NCBI GenBank assembly: GCA_031292575.1
Contig: JARLGX010000016.1
Span: 1 to 45,017 of the forward strand
Direction of reading: 5' to 3'
DNA from: Paludibacter sp.
Lineage (GTDB): Bacteria; Bacteroidota; Bacteroidia; Bacteroidales; Paludibacteraceae
Length of the DNA stretch: 45,017 bases
The position numbers and the translations under genes are program-made. The notes beneath the pieces are model-generated. The model was not told the DNA's origin. It did no database searches and worked only from the letters and a program-made list of their open reading frames with translations. Positions 9,719 to 19,544 of this stretch are shown here, one piece after another (positions within the stretch are counted from its first letter, which is position 1; every line of letters starts with the position of its first letter).

Positions 9719-12553
9719 TTAGGAATTTATTGGCAACTCATCATCTAAATCATGAATATTCCTGCCAATGCTACGTATATATTCGTTGGGTGTAATTCTT
9801 GTCAATTTCTTAAACGAACGGAAAAATGAGGCCCTTGAACTAAACCCACATCGTTCAGCCAAAGCTGAAAGTGTGTATTTCGAAAAGTTTTCATCCGAAA
9901 TAAGCAGTTTAAATTCTTTTATTCTGTACTCATTAATGAAATCGTAATAGTTTTTCGTCAAATATTGATTGAAAATATAGGATAATGAGTGAGATGAACA
10001 GTTAATTGCTTGTGCAATGTCTACAATTTTCAATTCAGGGTTTGTATATGGTTTTTCATTTTCAATATAAGAAAATAACTTGTCGCAAATCAATTGACAC
10101 TCTTTTTCGCTTAGTTTTGTGTTTTTATATTTTTCATCAGTTTTGGATTCATCTATTGCTAGCATGGTTTGTTGTTTATATTTCTCCAGTGTAAGCATCT
10201 CGTTGCTTAGGATTTTATCTTTGAATATTTTCCAAGCTCTTGGTGTAAAATACCAAATCATACAAGCAAACAATATGGAAATTATCCAGAAAGTCAATGA
10301 AAATAATGAACTAATCTGTATATGTAATTGTGTTTCTGAATCTTTATTTCCTTGCATACGAACTTTAAAGACATAATTCCCTGCAGGTAAATCTCCATAC
10401 GTAACTTCATTCTGACCCGAAAGTAGCAACCAGTTATCATCTTTACCTTCTAATTTATATTCAAAAATTATTGTTCCAGGATTTGTATATAATAGACTAA
10501 CAAAACGAATAGTTAAATTATTCTGATTGTGCTTTAATTTTATAGTGTTATTTATAGATGTATTTATTTTACTTATGAATTTGAAATCACTTCCATTTGC
10601 TTTTAAATTTGTAATAATAACAGGGTAAGGACACTGTTTAAAATAATCAACTTGAGATAAATTAACATAAAGCAGACCTTTTGCATTTCCAAACCACAAC
10701 AAACCATTTGAATCTTGATAAGCTGCGTCACAACTAAACACGGGATCGGGTATTCCATCACTAAACCCAAAACTATGGTAGGAATCATCCTTCCCTGTCA
10801 TTGATATTAGCCCGTTTTCACATCCAAACCAATATCTCCCTTTTTTGTCCTCCAGCATCGACATAAAAATGTTGTTTTGAAAATGTTTAGTCATTTTCAA
10901 TGATGAAAATCTTGTCATATTTACATCAGAAGCAAATATATTTCCTTTATCAGGTGAAAAATATAATTGATGATGTGAGTCCTCATGAATGACTTTTATT
11001 CTTTCGTTGTTAAAAAAACCACTAGGAAACACATTGGATTGTATACTTTGACTTGCCGGATCATAAATACATAATCCTGTATCGGTTGCTATCCAACCCT
11101 TTTTAGTGCTATCGAAAAAAACATAATAAACATTCCCTGTTAATAATTGCGAATTGGTACTATTAAATAATTTCAACTCATTCGTATCTTTATTGTACAA
11201 ATATAATCCTCCAGATGTGGCAATCCATAGATTTCCATTCGTATCTTCTTCGAAGTGAAAAATATGTCCCTTCAACAGCGTAGCATCGTTACTTAATTTA
11301 CTTATTTTTTTAGTGTTAGGATTAAGAATCGATACTCCTCCACCATAAGTGCCTATATAATAATCACCCTTATAATAGCAAAGTGAAAGTATTAAATTTG
11401 AACGTAACTCACTTTTATTGAAGCATGAAACCTGTTTTTTATCTTCCTGGATATAATATAAACCTTCACGTGTTCCAATCACTTTGTCTTTCCCTCTTAT
11501 TATGAACGAACGAACATGCAAATCGCGGGAATCAAAATATGGAGGGAAATTATAAACTTTAAAAAGATTATTCTGATAAAGGCTATAATCTAAACCGGCC
11601 TGATAAAAACCAACCCAAATTATCCCTTCGCGATCAACAAGTAATGAATACACTGAATTTGAGCGAATTCCTACTTTGTTTTTTGGATTGTAACGTATTG
11701 ATTCTATAATTGAGTTACTCTTTTTTGAAAGGAAATGAATACCATTTCCATCCGTAGCCACATAAATTTTGTCCTTACCATCACTCGAAATATCAGTAAT
11801 TATATCGCAACCGACATTTATAAAACTTGAAAAGTTTTTATTGACAGTATTAAAGCTTACTACACCAGCGTTTAACGTTCCTAAATAAATAGTTGAACCA
11901 ATACCAGTAAGTTTATTGAAGGTATTTAGATCTCGAGAAGCTTTATAGTCATAAATAATTTTTGATTGATTAGCAGGGTTGTAAGCACAGAGCCCTTTCC
12001 AAGTAGCTAACCATATCAATCCTAATTTAGAAAGAAAAATTCCTGAAATATGATTGCCAGGTGATAATATGTTACTATTTAATGCAATATGCTGAATTTG
12101 TTCCTTAGAAACTATATATAATCCTTTAACAGTACCAACATACAATACATCACTTTTTGAATCCCATTTCAATGCTGTTACTGCACAGTCTATAGTTTCA
12201 GGAGAAAACAGTTCCATTATATTAGTGTTGAGATTCAGTTTCCATAGTCCTAAGGCATTACCAGCCCAAATTTGACCAGCACTTGATTCTGCAATTGCCA
12301 ATACTCTTTTTTTATTAACATCTACGCTATTAAAAGTGTAATGCTTAATATCAACTCCATCAAACCGATCAAGACAATTGTCGGTTCCAATCCAAAGAAA
12401 TCCAAAGGAATCTTTGTAAAAACTATTGACAACGAAGTTTGAGAGCCCATCATCCATTGTTAAAGCTCGGAAAGTGTAATTTTGTGCGTTAACTATACAA
12501 ACAAATGACAAGGTGAGTATTGAAATATAATATTTTATATGGTATTTTAACAT
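9719..12553 (-). CDS. Membrane-anchored sensor with two-component propellers and C-terminal AraC DNA-binding domain
   Basis: A signal/anchor segment (about residues 5-23) leads into beta-propeller repeats typical of hybrid two-component sensors, for example FVVNSFYKDSFGFLWIGTD near the start and several later LWFGN/IWVG blades. A triple-tyrosine (Y_Y_Y) domain follows at about residues 680-745, then one membrane helix at about residues 750-770 (FWIISILFACMIWYF). The cytoplasmic end, about 170 residues, is a short linker plus an AraC-type double helix-turn-helix (about 840-930, ending GFSSRASFFRSFKKLTRITP). There is no histidine kinase, ATPase or receiver domain, unlike classical HTCS regulators. 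It therefore looks like a one-component transmembrane regulator sensing a periplasmic sugar. It lies just downstream of the rhamnosidase/lyase pair, its probable target. Confidence 0.88.
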   Translation of the reverse strand: MLKYHIKYYISILTLSFVCIVNAQNYTFRALTMDDGLSNFVVNSFYKDSFGFLWIGTDNCLDRFDGVDIKHYTFNSVDVNKKRVLAIAESSAGQIWAGNALGLWKLNLNTNIMELFSPETIDCAVTALKWDSKSDVLYVGTVKGLYIVSKEQIQHIALNSNILSPGNHISGIFLSKLGLIWLATWKGLCAYNPANQSKIIYDYKASRDLNTFNKLTGIGSTIYLGTLNAGVVSFNTVNKNFSSFINVGCDIITDISSDGKDKIYVATDGNGIHFLSKKSNSIIESIRYNPKNKVGIRSNSVYSLLVDREGIIWVGFYQAGLDYSLYQNNLFKVYNFPPYFDSRDLHVRSFIIRGKDKVIGTREGLYYIQEDKKQVSCFNKSELRSNLILSLCYYKGDYYIGTYGGGVSILNPNTKKISKLSNDATLLKGHIFHFEEDTNGNLWIATSGGLYLYNKDTNELKLFNSTNSQLLTGNVYYVFFDSTKKGWIATDTGLCIYDPASQSIQSNVFPSGFFNNERIKVIHEDSHHQLYFSPDKGNIFASDVNMTRFSSLKMTKHFQNNIFMSMLEDKKGRYWFGCENGLISMTGKDDSYHSFGFSDGIPDPVFSCDAAYQDSNGLLWFGNAKGLLYVNLSQVDYFKQCPYPVIITNLKANGSDFKFISKINTSINNTIKLKHNQNNLTIRFVSLLYTNPGTIIFEYKLEGKDDNWLLLSGQNEVTYGDLPAGNYVFKVRMQGNKDSETQLHIQISSLFSLTFWIISILFACMIWYFTPRAWKIFKDKILSNEMLTLEKYKQQTMLAIDESKTDEKYKNTKLSEKECQLICDKLFSYIENEKPYTNPELKIVDIAQAINCSSHSLSYIFNQYLTKNYYDFINEYRIKEFKLLISDENFSKYTLSALAERCGFSSRASFFRSFKKLTRITPNEYIRSIGRNIHDLDDELPINS

Positions 12554-12600
12554 GTATTTATTTGAACAATTTTCGAATAGGAGTTGAAAATTTGATGTGA

Positions 12601-12608
12601 CAAATATA
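12601..12608 (-). promoter_or_regulatory. Putative -7 promoter box of the AraC-type sensor gene
   Basis: The minus strand reads TATATTTG, 47 bp upstream of the regulator's ATG. A TTTG lies 15 bp further upstream (12624-12627 on the plus strand as caaa), which is shorter than the usual 18-21 bp, so the -33 match is weak. A separate promoter here would uncouple the regulator from the enzyme genes. Confidence 0.45.
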
Positions 12609-12660
12609 GTAATTTCGTAAATACAAATACATAATATTTTTCTTCTTTATCAAATAGATA

Positions 12661-12704
12661 AAAAAAATGAAAGCAGAATGTTTCATTTTGAGGCATTCTG
12701 CTTT
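12661..12704 (-). terminator. Terminator after the GH106 gene
   Basis: The arms aaagcagaatg (12670-12680) and cattctgcttt (12694-12704) are perfectly complementary over 11 bp. On the minus strand the hairpin is followed by CATTTTTTT. It lies about 23 bp beyond the stop of the rhamnosidase gene and separates that operon from the regulator gene. Confidence 0.8.
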
Positions 12705-12727
12705 CTAAACATATTTATTATTTGGAA

Positions 12728-15700
12728 TTAAAAAGTGATAATACGCACTGGTCCCAACAATCCTGACTCAAGCAATGGATCCGTTTTGGAATAAAATTTC
12801 CATGGTGAATAAATCACCCTTTCTCCTTGTGGTCTGGGTTCTTGTTTTGTATACCAATCAGGGATTTTCACGATTCTTCCATATTTATCATATATATTCT
12901 CCTGTGGATAAAACTCATCGCCAATCAATCGGTTGACTAAAGTATTTGTAACTTCAACTTTTAAATTATTCAATCCTTCTTTTATAAACGAAGTAATATC
13001 AATCCGGTAGGGGGCTTTCCAAATCAAACCAACTTTTTGATTATTAACTGTAACTTCAGCGATATTCTCTACCCTTCCCAAATCGAGATAAATATGTTTG
13101 TTCGAATGCACATTATTTCTTGTTAAAATAAATTCTTTCAGGTAAGTTGCTGTACCAGAAAAATGTTTTACATTAAAATTGTTAAGTTTTCGAAAGGAAA
13201 TAAGTTCAGGCAATGTAATTTCTGCGGGTGCTTTCGTCGATGTAGGAAATTGCACTTTCCAGTCTGAGTCTAATGTACTAATTATGGTTGAACCTTTTGG
13301 GAAAATCGGGAATGGAAGTCCATTTCCAAATAGCAGTTTAATTTGAGTTTCACTCAAAACATCAGGTAAAAGCTGGAAATCTGTCAAATCACCTTCAAAA
13401 CTACCAATGTATTGCTCCTCGGCAGCAGGTTGACCCAAACCGGGATGAACAATAAGACCACTGGCTTTCCCTGTAACAATTTTTTCACCGTTTAAAAATA
13501 AAGTTGGAACTCCAGCCTGATAAATTAAATTGACATAAGTCCAGCCTTCAACTGGTTTAGTTGACTCAAGAACCATTTTTGATTTACTCTCACGTTCAAA
13601 TATTTTTACACTGTTTTGTCCCATACTGATTCCTACCAACGCATGGCCAGCACCAAATACCTTTTTACCTTCCATCGGATATATGATAAAACCCCGACCT
13701 GAATACGCAAATGTTTCGGGCTTCGCCCAGAATGAAATTGAAAATGAGTTTTTTACGTTCGCATATTTATGAATATCTGGCAATGGGAAATCATTAACCA
13801 TTACATTGCCGACCCCTTTTTTTCTAAAAACAATAAATGCAGATCCACTTTCATCTAAATGAATTTTAACTTTTGTATTATTTCCAATGGTTTGATAAGG
13901 TAATTTAATATCAGTTTGTGTTGTTTCGGCATTCCATAATTCGGGCTGAAGTCCATGTACACGGAAGGTAGCAACAATATTCTCAGGGCGACGACGATGA
14001 TTGCTTAGAAAATACATTTCTTCACCATTCACACTCCGGTGTATCCAGTGAATTTGTGCATCTGCATTTTCAGAACTAAACTGAAAGTCGGGAGATATTT
14101 TCAGCAGGTCAAGTGCTTGCTGAATGGTAATTCCTTTAAATATTTTCCCTTTTCCAATTTGGGTTGAATTCCATATTTCAGTTGCAAGTCTTTGCACTTC
14201 AGCATCTTTTTGACTATTTATTCCCAAATAGCTTAATGGTTTATTCCCTATCAATAAAATATTCATTCCATTGCTAATCAACTGTTTGATTTTCAAAAGG
14301 ACTTCGGGTGAAACCTTTTTCATTTCGGGTATAACTAATAAACGATAGCTCATTCCATCAGGCAAAACAATGTTTTCATCACTTACCGACAATCTATCAA
14401 GAAGTGCTGTTCGTCCAATCACATCCCACCGATAACCTAAAGGGACAATCGGTTCTTCAACATCATAGTCCGGTATCCCTACAGAAATGGCTTCGTTTTT
14501 CAGGATACAAACATCTGCCACAAAAAGTCCTTGTTGTAACATGGCAGCACAACGGGAATTGTATGTATTCCAACCCACTGCTTGTTCTGCCCATGTAGAA
14601 TTCCTATCTAGATGTGTTCCAAACGGACCCATGGTCATCAGATTTCCTGATTCACCAACGTAAGGTTGATGTGCAAAAGTATGATACACAAAGCGGTTAA
14701 TACCCAACGTCATCATCCAGTCCCCTTCAGCTTTCAAAGCATAAGGGTGTTCCGTAAACTTACTATTGAATGGTGCACCTGTAAAACATTCAGCTCCAAC
14801 AATTTTCTTTCCAAAACTATGTGCGGTAGAAGCAACTAATTTGGTCGTCATCACACTCCCGTAGATATAATGAACCCAAAACTCAGACATTGGATAATCT
14901 AATCGCTCTGCGTACTCAATACTTTCAAAATTGCCATCACCATAAGGCTCTGCTGCAAATTTTAAGTTGAAGTGGGCTGCGCGTTTTTTAAAATGATCAA
15001 GAAAATTCTCGTTAAACATTTCAGTATGTGTGCGACGCATATCCCACAAAAAATGTTCGGTTTCTTTTACGCTTCCAATAATGCGACCAGTCATGGCGAG
15101 CAAATACGGTGTTAAATCATAACCACGCTTTGATTTGAAATATTGAGGTAAATTCTTTGTCCAGTTTTGTTTCCCTGCTTCCCAACTATCCATCATCAAT
15201 GCTATCAGAGTTGTTCCACAGTAAGGTTTTAATTTTGTCAGCAACGGATCTAAAAATAAATCAAAATGTTTGTCTAATGCTTTTTTATCAAATTTATCAC
15301 AATCGAGACCAATTCCGGATGTTGGTGCAGCAGCAACCACTTCACCAGTTGTCGTTTGTCCGATGCGTACAATTGTCCAACGACCTTTTGGTGCTTTCCA
15401 ATTTATATTACCTAAACTGTCCATTTTAGAACTTATATCAACGATATCGGTCGGCTTTATTAAAAGAGTCTTATCTATCAACTGATCATTCTCAGTTAAA
15501 TCAACTTTTTGATTGATAAAATCTGCTTTTGCAGTCCAATCTTTTAATCGTGGAGATGAATAGAAATTCACGTCGCAAATCCATGTTGGATTTTTGGTAA
15601 TAAGTCGATAATAAGTTCCTTTCACTGCTTTAAAACTTGCAATACCAGGAACGTCCATAGCACGCAATGCAGGACAACTGAAAGTGTTTACATCGGTAAA

Positions 15701-16480
15701 ATGGACACCATCTGATGAAACCTGAATGGTGAATGTGGAAGGATAATCACGTGGTCCGTCTTGTGGATCAAGAGGTTTTTCACGATCACGCATAACAGAA
15801 ATGGCTCTTGCTTCAAAAGGTTCTGATAATTGAAACTCAATCTCATTTTGTTTCTCATCCATTCGGATTTTAGTTTCAAGCTTTTCATCCAACACAATCG
15901 ATTTATCGATTTCTTTCCCGTTAACAATCACTTTGTCCACTAAATCCTTAAACAACTTTTGTTCACAATTAAGCGAAGGATAGGCCAATACCTGAATGTC
16001 TTTATAATATCCCAATTTAGTCATGGGTTGAGGTATATTCAAATTTATATGCCCGTTTTTGTCTGTTGTAGCTATTTTCTCAGACCAGCCAAGTTGTTTC
16101 ATTGAATATTCAGGAGTAATCCAAGGACCACCTGTTCCTGAATATCCGGGTGAATTCTGCAAATAGAGTTCAAGCCCCAAACGTTTAGCTTCTTTGCAGG
16201 CATGTAACGTTAAGTCATCCCATTCTGTCGATCCATATTTCACCGGACCTTGCGGAATCCCAACCGCTACATTAAACATCATAGCAGCACCATAAGAAGT
16301 TCGCTTCATGTATTCCAAATCCTTTGTCAAACCTTCTTTGGTGATGTTGCCATTCATCCACATCCAATAGGTGTTTGGACGTGCTTGCATAGGTGGATTT
16401 TTGAAATCATTTTCAGAAATCTGAGCCATCAAAACAGTTGAAATAACAACTGTGTATAAAAACAAAACGATTCTTTTCAT
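12728..16480 (-). CDS. GH106-type alpha-L-rhamnosidase with LamG-like domain
   Basis: The 1250-residue product starts with a signal peptide (MKRIVLFLYTVVISTVLMAQ). It continues with the characteristic GH106 N-terminus: PPMQARPNTYWMWMNGNITK, then GLELYLQNSPGYSGTGGPWI. Acidic motifs typical of the catalytic barrel are visible at about residue 430 (MMDSWEAGKQNW), 512 (AAEPYGDGNFE) and 565 (AECFTGAP); I do not assign the acid and base among them. A LamG/concanavalin-like sandwich is inserted at about residues 913-1057. A GH2-like sugar-binding jelly roll follows (about 1095-1195). Members of this family release alpha-L-rhamnose from pectic rhamnogalacturonans and related glycans, probably in the periplasm here. 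Only 6 bp separates it from the lyase gene upstream, implying co-transcription. The exact linkage cannot be told from sequence. Confidence 0.85.
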   Translation of the reverse strand: MKRIVLFLYTVVISTVLMAQISENDFKNPPMQARPNTYWMWMNGNITKEGLTKDLEYMKRTSYGAAMMFNVAVGIPQGPVKYGSTEWDDLTLHACKEAKRLGLELYLQNSPGYSGTGGPWITPEYSMKQLGWSEKIATTDKNGHINLNIPQPMTKLGYYKDIQVLAYPSLNCEQKLFKDLVDKVIVNGKEIDKSIVLDEKLETKIRMDEKQNEIEFQLSEPFEARAISVMRDREKPLDPQDGPRDYPSTFTIQVSSDGVHFTDVNTFSCPALRAMDVPGIASFKAVKGTYYRLITKNPTWICDVNFYSSPRLKDWTAKADFINQKVDLTENDQLIDKTLLIKPTDIVDISSKMDSLGNINWKAPKGRWTIVRIGQTTTGEVVAAAPTSGIGLDCDKFDKKALDKHFDLFLDPLLTKLKPYCGTTLIALMMDSWEAGKQNWTKNLPQYFKSKRGYDLTPYLLAMTGRIIGSVKETEHFLWDMRRTHTEMFNENFLDHFKKRAAHFNLKFAAEPYGDGNFESIEYAERLDYPMSEFWVHYIYGSVMTTKLVASTAHSFGKKIVGAECFTGAPFNSKFTEHPYALKAEGDWMMTLGINRFVYHTFAHQPYVGESGNLMTMGPFGTHLDRNSTWAEQAVGWNTYNSRCAAMLQQGLFVADVCILKNEAISVGIPDYDVEEPIVPLGYRWDVIGRTALLDRLSVSDENIVLPDGMSYRLLVIPEMKKVSPEVLLKIKQLISNGMNILLIGNKPLSYLGINSQKDAEVQRLATEIWNSTQIGKGKIFKGITIQQALDLLKISPDFQFSSENADAQIHWIHRSVNGEEMYFLSNHRRRPENIVATFRVHGLQPELWNAETTQTDIKLPYQTIGNNTKVKIHLDESGSAFIVFRKKGVGNVMVNDFPLPDIHKYANVKNSFSISFWAKPETFAYSGRGFIIYPMEGKKVFGAGHALVGISMGQNSVKIFERESKSKMVLESTKPVEGWTYVNLIYQAGVPTLFLNGEKIVTGKASGLIVHPGLGQPAAEEQYIGSFEGDLTDFQLLPDVLSETQIKLLFGNGLPFPIFPKGSTIISTLDSDWKVQFPTSTKAPAEITLPELISFRKLNNFNVKHFSGTATYLKEFILTRNNVHSNKHIYLDLGRVENIAEVTVNNQKVGLIWKAPYRIDITSFIKEGLNNLKVEVTNTLVNRLIGDEFYPQENIYDKYGRIVKIPDWYTKQEPRPQGERVIYSPWKFYSKTDPLLESGLLGPVRIITF

Positions 16481-16486
16481 TATCTA

Positions 16487-19225
16487 TCAATTAATTGCTT
16501 TATAACCAGAAATCGGCAAATTATAGACTTTACCCGAAATCGTTATTGTACAAGGTTCATCTGATGTGTAATATAAGATATTCTGTTTCTTTTCAACTAT
16601 TACATTCGCAGGCTGCTTAGTTTCGATTTTTACATTTTTCGTTGATAACAAGATTCCATTACCCATAAAAACAACATAATCGCCGTTTTTACTTGTTCCA
16701 ATCACTGAATAAATTGATTGTGAATTCATATCATTATAAACTGCTTTGTCAGTAGGATTTGAATTGGAGAATATATAATCCGTTCTGCCATTCTTTGATT
16801 CCACTTTAATACCCACAAAATCGTTCAATTTTGGTTCTGAATCGAAAAAAGAAACAGAAGCAATATTACTAGGTTCACTTTTAGTACTTGGTTCGAAAAT
16901 AGATACAAAAGGGTGTGTCCATGCTTCGCCATGCTGACGGGCAACGTATGTTAATGTCGGAGTATTTTTTATATTATAAGGCATTCCTGGAGTTCGGCTC
17001 AAACCTTCTGTCATTGGTGATAATGCAGAGAAAATTTCTCGATTTGGTTGGCCTTTCATCCACATATTCATATAAATGTTATCTCCATCGGCTTTGTTTA
17101 TGGTGAAGGTTGCTTTAATGTCTTTATTGGTTACAACACTTTTTTTATTGTATATATACGAATAACCTGTCAAATATCCTCCCGCGAAAGCAAGCTCTTC
17201 GGTAGGCTTAAAGTTCAGATTATCACCATTTGTATCCGTAATAGTCATTTTTTGCCCCAAATTATGATAAAAATAATCGTTCATAATGTCCCCACCTTTT
17301 ACTTTGTGCGAACGGAAAACGTCCACATAATAACCGGTTTTTTCACCAGTTGTAATAATGCTCATCATACGTGTTTGGTTGGAATATGATTCAGGTTCAC
17401 GAAAATACACATCGCAATAGGTTATCCCCTTATAAATTTCATCTTTTATTGTTGAAGCAGGATACGAGCTTTTCAATTCAAAAGCATGGTTACTTTTCAT
17501 AACTGGATAGCTTGAAATGCCATCAACGCAAACGGTGTTGTGCGCAAGAAATTGCGAATAATACTCTGCATAATCAAGTTCAAAATAGCCGCTTCCAATA
17601 CCGGCATCAGGTGCCAACGTGTAACCTTTGCCGTATAATTCCATCGAGATTCCATTGGCGTGTTGATGATTTCCTTCCGACCCATTCATTGAAATCATTA
17701 AACTATTTTTAGGATTCATGCCATTTCGTTGCACAAACCAACTCACTTTTGGTGCCCAGAATGTTGGGGAAACGACATCATCGATCTTAGCGGCCGGTAC
17801 TTTTGGATCGAGCCTTAGAGGTTTATCTGTAAAGAAAGAGATGACTTCAGGTCGAACTGTATTTGCAACTGATTTTGTCATTTCTGCATTTGGCTCAAGC
17901 AGTTTATATAACGCTGTAAATTGTTTTTCCTGCTCTTTTTTTCCATATTTTTGTGCATTGGCTATCATTCGGGCATAAAAGTCGGTACGTGGTTTTTCGG
18001 CATGTGTATCGCCAAAGCCAACATTATTTCCACTTGGAAACAAGTATTGTGGAGTTGCAGCAACTGCTTTAGCTATTATTGGGAACTGAGGTAAAATATC
18101 ATAATTTAAATTTTTATCGAACCAACTAATAAAATTAGCAAAGTCTCCAACAACATTCAAACTATATCCTGGGCATTCCGACCAAATACCAGTATTTTTA
18201 TCAAAGCCATAATCAATCAATTTGGGCAATGACCATTGACGAATACTCGACTTATTGAGAACGTAATCAATATAATACTCCCTTCCTTTCCCATCGCTGA
18301 AGTTTTTATTATCTTCCAAAACCAATCCTATGTTGAGTATAAATGTTGCCTGAATTAAATCCCAGTTATTTTGTGGAACGCCATGGTCAATAATATCATC
18401 TGCCCATTTTTTAAAAGTTGCTGAGTAAATGTCCATTTTTTCTGGTTTGTTTTTTTTTAGATCATAATATAAAAAGTCATATAATGGAATTAACTCATCC
18501 AGAATGTCTTCATGAATCACTTCAAATGAAGATAATCCAACCAGCGTTTGTTGGTGACCATGATTCAGGTCAATAGGCACGTTACGATAATACATGCCGG
18601 TCATATACATATCAAAAACATCACGAGCTAATGATGCATATTTATCATCATCGGTAATCCAATACAAAAAAGCGGCATCACGTGCAATACCCATGATTTG
18701 GCGATTTATCGCCTCAATATTGCGTCCTGTTTCAGCTGGATCAGCCCATTCTAAAGGTTTGTTTGATTTTGAATTATTAATAAAAAATAATCCTTTTGCA
18801 TCATCCATATAAGGTGTAATATCTTCCAGCTTGGGGCGTCCATATATGGTAGTTGTGGCTCTGGAACCTGTATAACGAACTGTTGGAACTGGGGCTTTAA
18901 CACCACCTGCATAGGCAAACTTTTCACCTTTAATAAATATATCTGTCCAATGGGTATTCCAATACATTTGAAGGCGTGAGACTAACCAGTTTGGGTCAGT
19001 TAGATGCTGATCAGCATATTTATCTGTTCTTGTTTTTATCTTTTCAAAAACCTCTTTTGCCCATGCTTCATTTTGAATTAAAAGCTTAACAGAATCTTTC
19101 ATGTTGGCAGAAGTCAAAACTCGCGGATGACCCTGTGGAAATACGGTTGGTAATTGAATTAATGACGTTTTTGCATTTAGAAACGTAATAAAAAATAGCA
19201 AGAAAAGCAAAAGTATTTTTTTCAT
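16487..19225 (-). CDS. Heparinase II/III-family polysaccharide lyase
   Basis: This 912-residue protein has a signal peptide (MKKILLLFLLFFITFLNA). The (alpha/alpha) toroid typical of alginate-lyase/heparinase enzymes occupies about residues 30-420, including PQNNWDLIQAT and WSECPGYSLN. A beta-sandwich heparinase II/III domain follows, with the conserved GNHQHANG (His 520 and 522) and LAHNTVCVDG (about 560-569) motifs. Such enzymes cleave uronic-acid-containing glycans by beta-elimination, leaving an unsaturated uronate. Paired with a GH106 rhamnosidase, the likely substrate carries both rhamnose and uronic acid; this is inference, since polysaccharide-lyase subfamily and specificity cannot be read here. 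It is the first gene of the two-gene operon; no clear TAnnTTTG promoter box was found upstream. Confidence 0.85.
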   Translation of the reverse strand: MKKILLLFLLFFITFLNAKTSLIQLPTVFPQGHPRVLTSANMKDSVKLLIQNEAWAKEVFEKIKTRTDKYADQHLTDPNWLVSRLQMYWNTHWTDIFIKGEKFAYAGGVKAPVPTVRYTGSRATTTIYGRPKLEDITPYMDDAKGLFFINNSKSNKPLEWADPAETGRNIEAINRQIMGIARDAAFLYWITDDDKYASLARDVFDMYMTGMYYRNVPIDLNHGHQQTLVGLSSFEVIHEDILDELIPLYDFLYYDLKKNKPEKMDIYSATFKKWADDIIDHGVPQNNWDLIQATFILNIGLVLEDNKNFSDGKGREYYIDYVLNKSSIRQWSLPKLIDYGFDKNTGIWSECPGYSLNVVGDFANFISWFDKNLNYDILPQFPIIAKAVAATPQYLFPSGNNVGFGDTHAEKPRTDFYARMIANAQKYGKKEQEKQFTALYKLLEPNAEMTKSVANTVRPEVISFFTDKPLRLDPKVPAAKIDDVVSPTFWAPKVSWFVQRNGMNPKNSLMISMNGSEGNHQHANGISMELYGKGYTLAPDAGIGSGYFELDYAEYYSQFLAHNTVCVDGISSYPVMKSNHAFELKSSYPASTIKDEIYKGITYCDVYFREPESYSNQTRMMSIITTGEKTGYYVDVFRSHKVKGGDIMNDYFYHNLGQKMTITDTNGDNLNFKPTEELAFAGGYLTGYSYIYNKKSVVTNKDIKATFTINKADGDNIYMNMWMKGQPNREIFSALSPMTEGLSRTPGMPYNIKNTPTLTYVARQHGEAWTHPFVSIFEPSTKSEPSNIASVSFFDSEPKLNDFVGIKVESKNGRTDYIFSNSNPTDKAVYNDMNSQSIYSVIGTSKNGDYVVFMGNGILLSTKNVKIETKQPANVIVEKKQNILYYTSDEPCTITISGKVYNLPISGYKAIN

Positions 19226-19544
19226 TTTAAATAGTGTGATAAATTAAACCTGATACCGCATTTAAATACGAAAGAAACAAATTAAACACCTAATTTTGAA
19301 CTGACAATCAAATAAAAAAAAATACTTGATAATACATCAAATTGTTTGCGAGTTTGAAACTTATCACTTAATTTTAAACTTACAATGCTATTTATTAGGT
19401 TTCTATGTTTCTTTTGTGGAAAAACGTTATGACGTTTGCAAAATAAAATATTAATTAATGTTATTTTAGTAAACGAACAGTATAATTCGATTATGTCCCT
19501 AGTTCGTAAAAAAGTGGTTATTATATATTCGACGAAATTACTCT
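19226..19544. other. Intergenic junction between lyase operon and integrative element
   Basis: About 320 AT-rich bases carry no convincing gene; the minus-strand frame over 19282-19593 looks like noise. This is where the left end of the integrated element should lie. A short stretch ttttagtaaacga (19464-19476) resembles ttttagtaacga near the integrase (32026-32037). A gcaaaataa at 19438-19446 resembles gcaaaggaa at 31921-31929. Neither is long enough to define an attachment site. Confidence 0.5.
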
